Positions 7,228 through 8,324 of a stretch of DNA of 8,324 nucleotides are shown here, piece after piece. A model generated the notes under the pieces. That model saw only the letters and a program-made list of their open reading frames with translations. It was not told where the DNA came from and did not search any database. The stretch's first letter is position 1, and the number at the start of each line of letters is the position of its first letter. A program made the position numbers and the translations under genes. This stretch comes from JALHST01 sp038316335 (GTDB taxonomy: Bacteria > Bacteroidota > Bacteroidia > Flavobacteriales > Flavobacteriaceae): NCBI GenBank assembly GCA_038316335.1, contig JBBQAM010000094.1, positions 1 to 8,324 on the forward strand. The letters are read 5' to 3'.

Positions 7228-7932
7228 TTACCATTTTCCTATGCGTACCCGTAAGCTCGAACGTATCAAGTGAGATCCGCCGTCGGTGGCCATAAACTCT
7301 TTCCATGCTTTGGTATTTGCCGCCTTCTGGGCATCTGAACGCATGGCCTCGGCACCCCCTAGCGCACTTTTAAAGTCTTTAAACCCATTAAGTACCCAAC
7401 GGTTTTCTCCCTCAGGGGATACCCCAGCGGTAATATTGCCCATAAGACCGAGCATCCCTGCCGGTGTATTTGCTTCACGATATTTAGCATACGCTTTGTC
7501 CCAGGTCGCACCATCCTCTGCGTGCACGACAAATAACTTTTGAATCGGAAAGTCCTCGTTAAGATCACCCCAATGTGAAAGACTTGTACCCGATAATGAT
7601 CCAGAACCCTCTTTGATATGCTGGTTTAGCTTTACCAAAAACAATCTCCAGGCGTCCCCGCCATCTCTTGCGTACATATTGCCCAAGGCATCTAAAGACC
7701 CGGAAAAACCGAGAACATGGGTATAGTTGTTTGCCGCATCGTGAAAGTGGTTTTCAAATAAGGTCACTGTTACGCCTTCCGGCTTGTTGGCCGTGAAGTA
7801 GTCGTCGATCAATTTGTAGAACATGTCTTGATTCTGTGTTTCGACCACAACACTGTAATTGCTCCAATAAGACTCTTGTGCGTTGACACTAAAGGTGAGT
7901 AAAATGAGTAAACTAAAAATTGCTTTTTTCAT
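7228..7932 (-). CDS. Secreted two-repeat protein of unknown function
   Basis: This 234-residue protein starts with a clear signal peptide (MKKAIFSLLILLTFSVNAQ, cut after residue 19) and has no lipidation Cys or later membrane segment. It is probably periplasmic or released. I do not recognise a named family. The mature part seems to consist of two similar halves, about 23-120 and 129-232. Both open with a beta-like stretch (NYSVVVE and KLFVVHA). Both then have a helix ending in ANxPxG (48-53 and 154-159), a second strand (HVLGFSGSLDALG and WVLNGFKDFKSALGG), and a helix around a Trp (W95 and W210). This order resembles a tandem alpha/beta-barrel (ferredoxin-like, ABM-type) fold, which is an inference from the pattern only. 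No catalytic motif stands out. The gene stands alone with its own terminator. AACCA directly precedes the ATG, and there is no Shine-Dalgarno sequence. Confidence 0.85.
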   Translation of the reverse strand: MKKAIFSLLILLTFSVNAQESYWSNYSVVVETQNQDMFYKLIDDYFTANKPEGVTVTLFENHFHDAANNYTHVLGFSGSLDALGNMYARDGGDAWRLFLVKLNQHIKEGSGSLSGTSLSHWGDLNEDFPIQKLFVVHAEDGATWDKAYAKYREANTPAGMLGLMGNITAGVSPEGENRWVLNGFKDFKSALGGAEAMRSDAQKAANTKAWKEFMATDGGSHLIRSSLRVRIGKW

Positions 7933-8022
7933 TGGTTGTATTATTTAAGGTTAATGATTCTTTTAAAAGTATGGCATATGGGGGCTTCGTATCGGTAATC
8001 GGGGACCAAACCCGTAAAATAC

Positions 8023-8051
8023 TGTCCGAAGGATAGTTAAAAGTGTCCGAA
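8023..8051. repeat. Tandem TGTCCGAA direct repeat, 21-base spacing
   Basis: TGTCCGAA occurs at 8023-8030 and again at 8044-8051, exactly 21 bases apart start to start, which is two turns of the DNA helix. The sequence just before each copy is also A/T-rich and similar (AAAATAC and TTAAAAG). Such same-face spacing is typical of binding sites for dimeric response regulators, for example of the LytTR class, though the LytTR consensus itself is not matched. The pair lies 90-120 bases upstream of the minus-strand start at 7932. Confidence 0.5.
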
Positions 8052-8131
8052 TGAATTTTTTTGAACGTTTGCAGCTTAGTACTAGGCTCTATAAGGGAAT
8101 GTGAATTTGAGCTGCGCTACAAGGTAACTCG

Positions 8132-8202
8132 CCAAGCTTGGGCTCCCCGTTTGACATTGGAAATTTCCTGTCAGGCTATGGTCTTATTGGTTAGTTAACC
8201 AA
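8132..8202. repeat. Cluster of three perfect palindromes
   Basis: CCAAGCTTGG (8132-8141), GGAAATTTCC (8159-8168) and TTGGTTA-GT-TAACCAA (8187-8202) follow each other with centres 27 and 31 bases apart. The middle one is flanked by GACA (8153-8156) and TGTC (8169-8172), which extends its symmetry with a two-base bulge. The third is followed directly by eight A residues. They may be operators or a protein-organised structure. None has the form of an intrinsic terminator for the known neighbouring gene. Confidence 0.4.
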
Positions 8203-8324
8203 AAAAAATAGAAATTTGTCACTGCCTGATTAAACCACCTAGCATTTTAATAGTCTATATTTCAGTGATACCTTTACGCCAGGAATAAAGCAACCTAAAT
8301 GAGTTTACCGAACAGTCCGGTAGA

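Larger units (their letters stand above)
7933..8324. other. Gene-free region with ordered repeats upstream of the 7228-7932 gene
   Basis: No gene can be supported in these 392 bases. The longest suggestive reading is a plus-strand stretch of about 48 codons ending at 8196-8198, which resembles nothing I know. The region does hold a tandem 8-base repeat (8023-8051), three perfect palindromes (8132-8141, 8159-8168, 8187-8202), an A run (8201-8208) and a small dyad near the right edge (8306-8322). No exact TAnnTTTG element is seen on the minus strand here, so the promoter of the 7228-7932 gene remains unplaced. Confidence 0.55.

Noticed and set aside
7286..7568. Overlapping open frames on both strands inside the 7228-7932 gene.
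   Set aside because: They lie within a gene that has a signal peptide, internal repeat structure and its own terminator; nothing supports a second product.
8187..8208. The palindrome plus A run considered as an intrinsic terminator on the minus strand.
   Set aside because: On the minus strand the T run comes before the dyad rather than after it, so the order is wrong for termination.
1..8324. CRISPR array, tRNA/rRNA genes, insertion sequences and defence genes were looked for.
   Set aside because: No regularly spaced repeats of array size, no cloverleaf or rRNA-like stretch, no transposase motif and no target-site duplication were seen.

Overview
The window looks like chromosomal DNA of a member of the Bacteroidota, most likely a flavobacterium. 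Evidence for this is the SusC/SusD-type outer-membrane uptake pair, signal peptides ending in A-x-AQ or NAQ, lipoprotein signals with a relaxed lipobox, AT-rich intergenic DNA, start codons without Shine-Dalgarno sequences, and one good match to the TAnnTTTG -7 promoter element near each of two genes.

Layout from left to right. Positions 1-411 carry no intact gene but hold what may be a frameshifted coding relic, followed by a short promoter-like region. Positions 412-1686 (+) encode a lipoprotein of the glucose/sorbosone (PQQ-type) dehydrogenase beta-propeller family. It converges on a two-gene minus-strand operon: a SusC-like TonB-dependent receptor (3686-6655) followed after 16 bases by its SusD-like lipoprotein partner (1924-3669). 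A strong hairpin terminator at 1868-1907 closes this operon. Positions 6656-7174 are a long AT-rich leader and intergenic region with dyads and a possible promoter. Positions 7228-7932 (-) encode a small secreted protein of unknown function built from two similar halves, with its own terminator at 7175-7202. Positions 7933-8324 hold no gene that I can support, but they contain a tandem 8-base repeat at 21-base spacing and a run of perfect palindromes, so they look regulatory.

Working together: the SusC/SusD pair should form a lidded outer-membrane transporter that binds an oligomeric nutrient at the cell surface and moves it into the periplasm using TonB energy. The neighbouring propeller lipoprotein could oxidise a sugar-like compound in the periplasm or on the surface. 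No glycoside hydrolase, polysaccharide lyase, sulfatase, sugar permease or regulator lies inside the window, so neither the substrate nor membership of a full polysaccharide-utilisation locus can be decided here. I found no CRISPR array, tRNA, rRNA, insertion sequence or defence-like system. The least explained elements are the duplicated secreted protein and the ordered repeats upstream of it.
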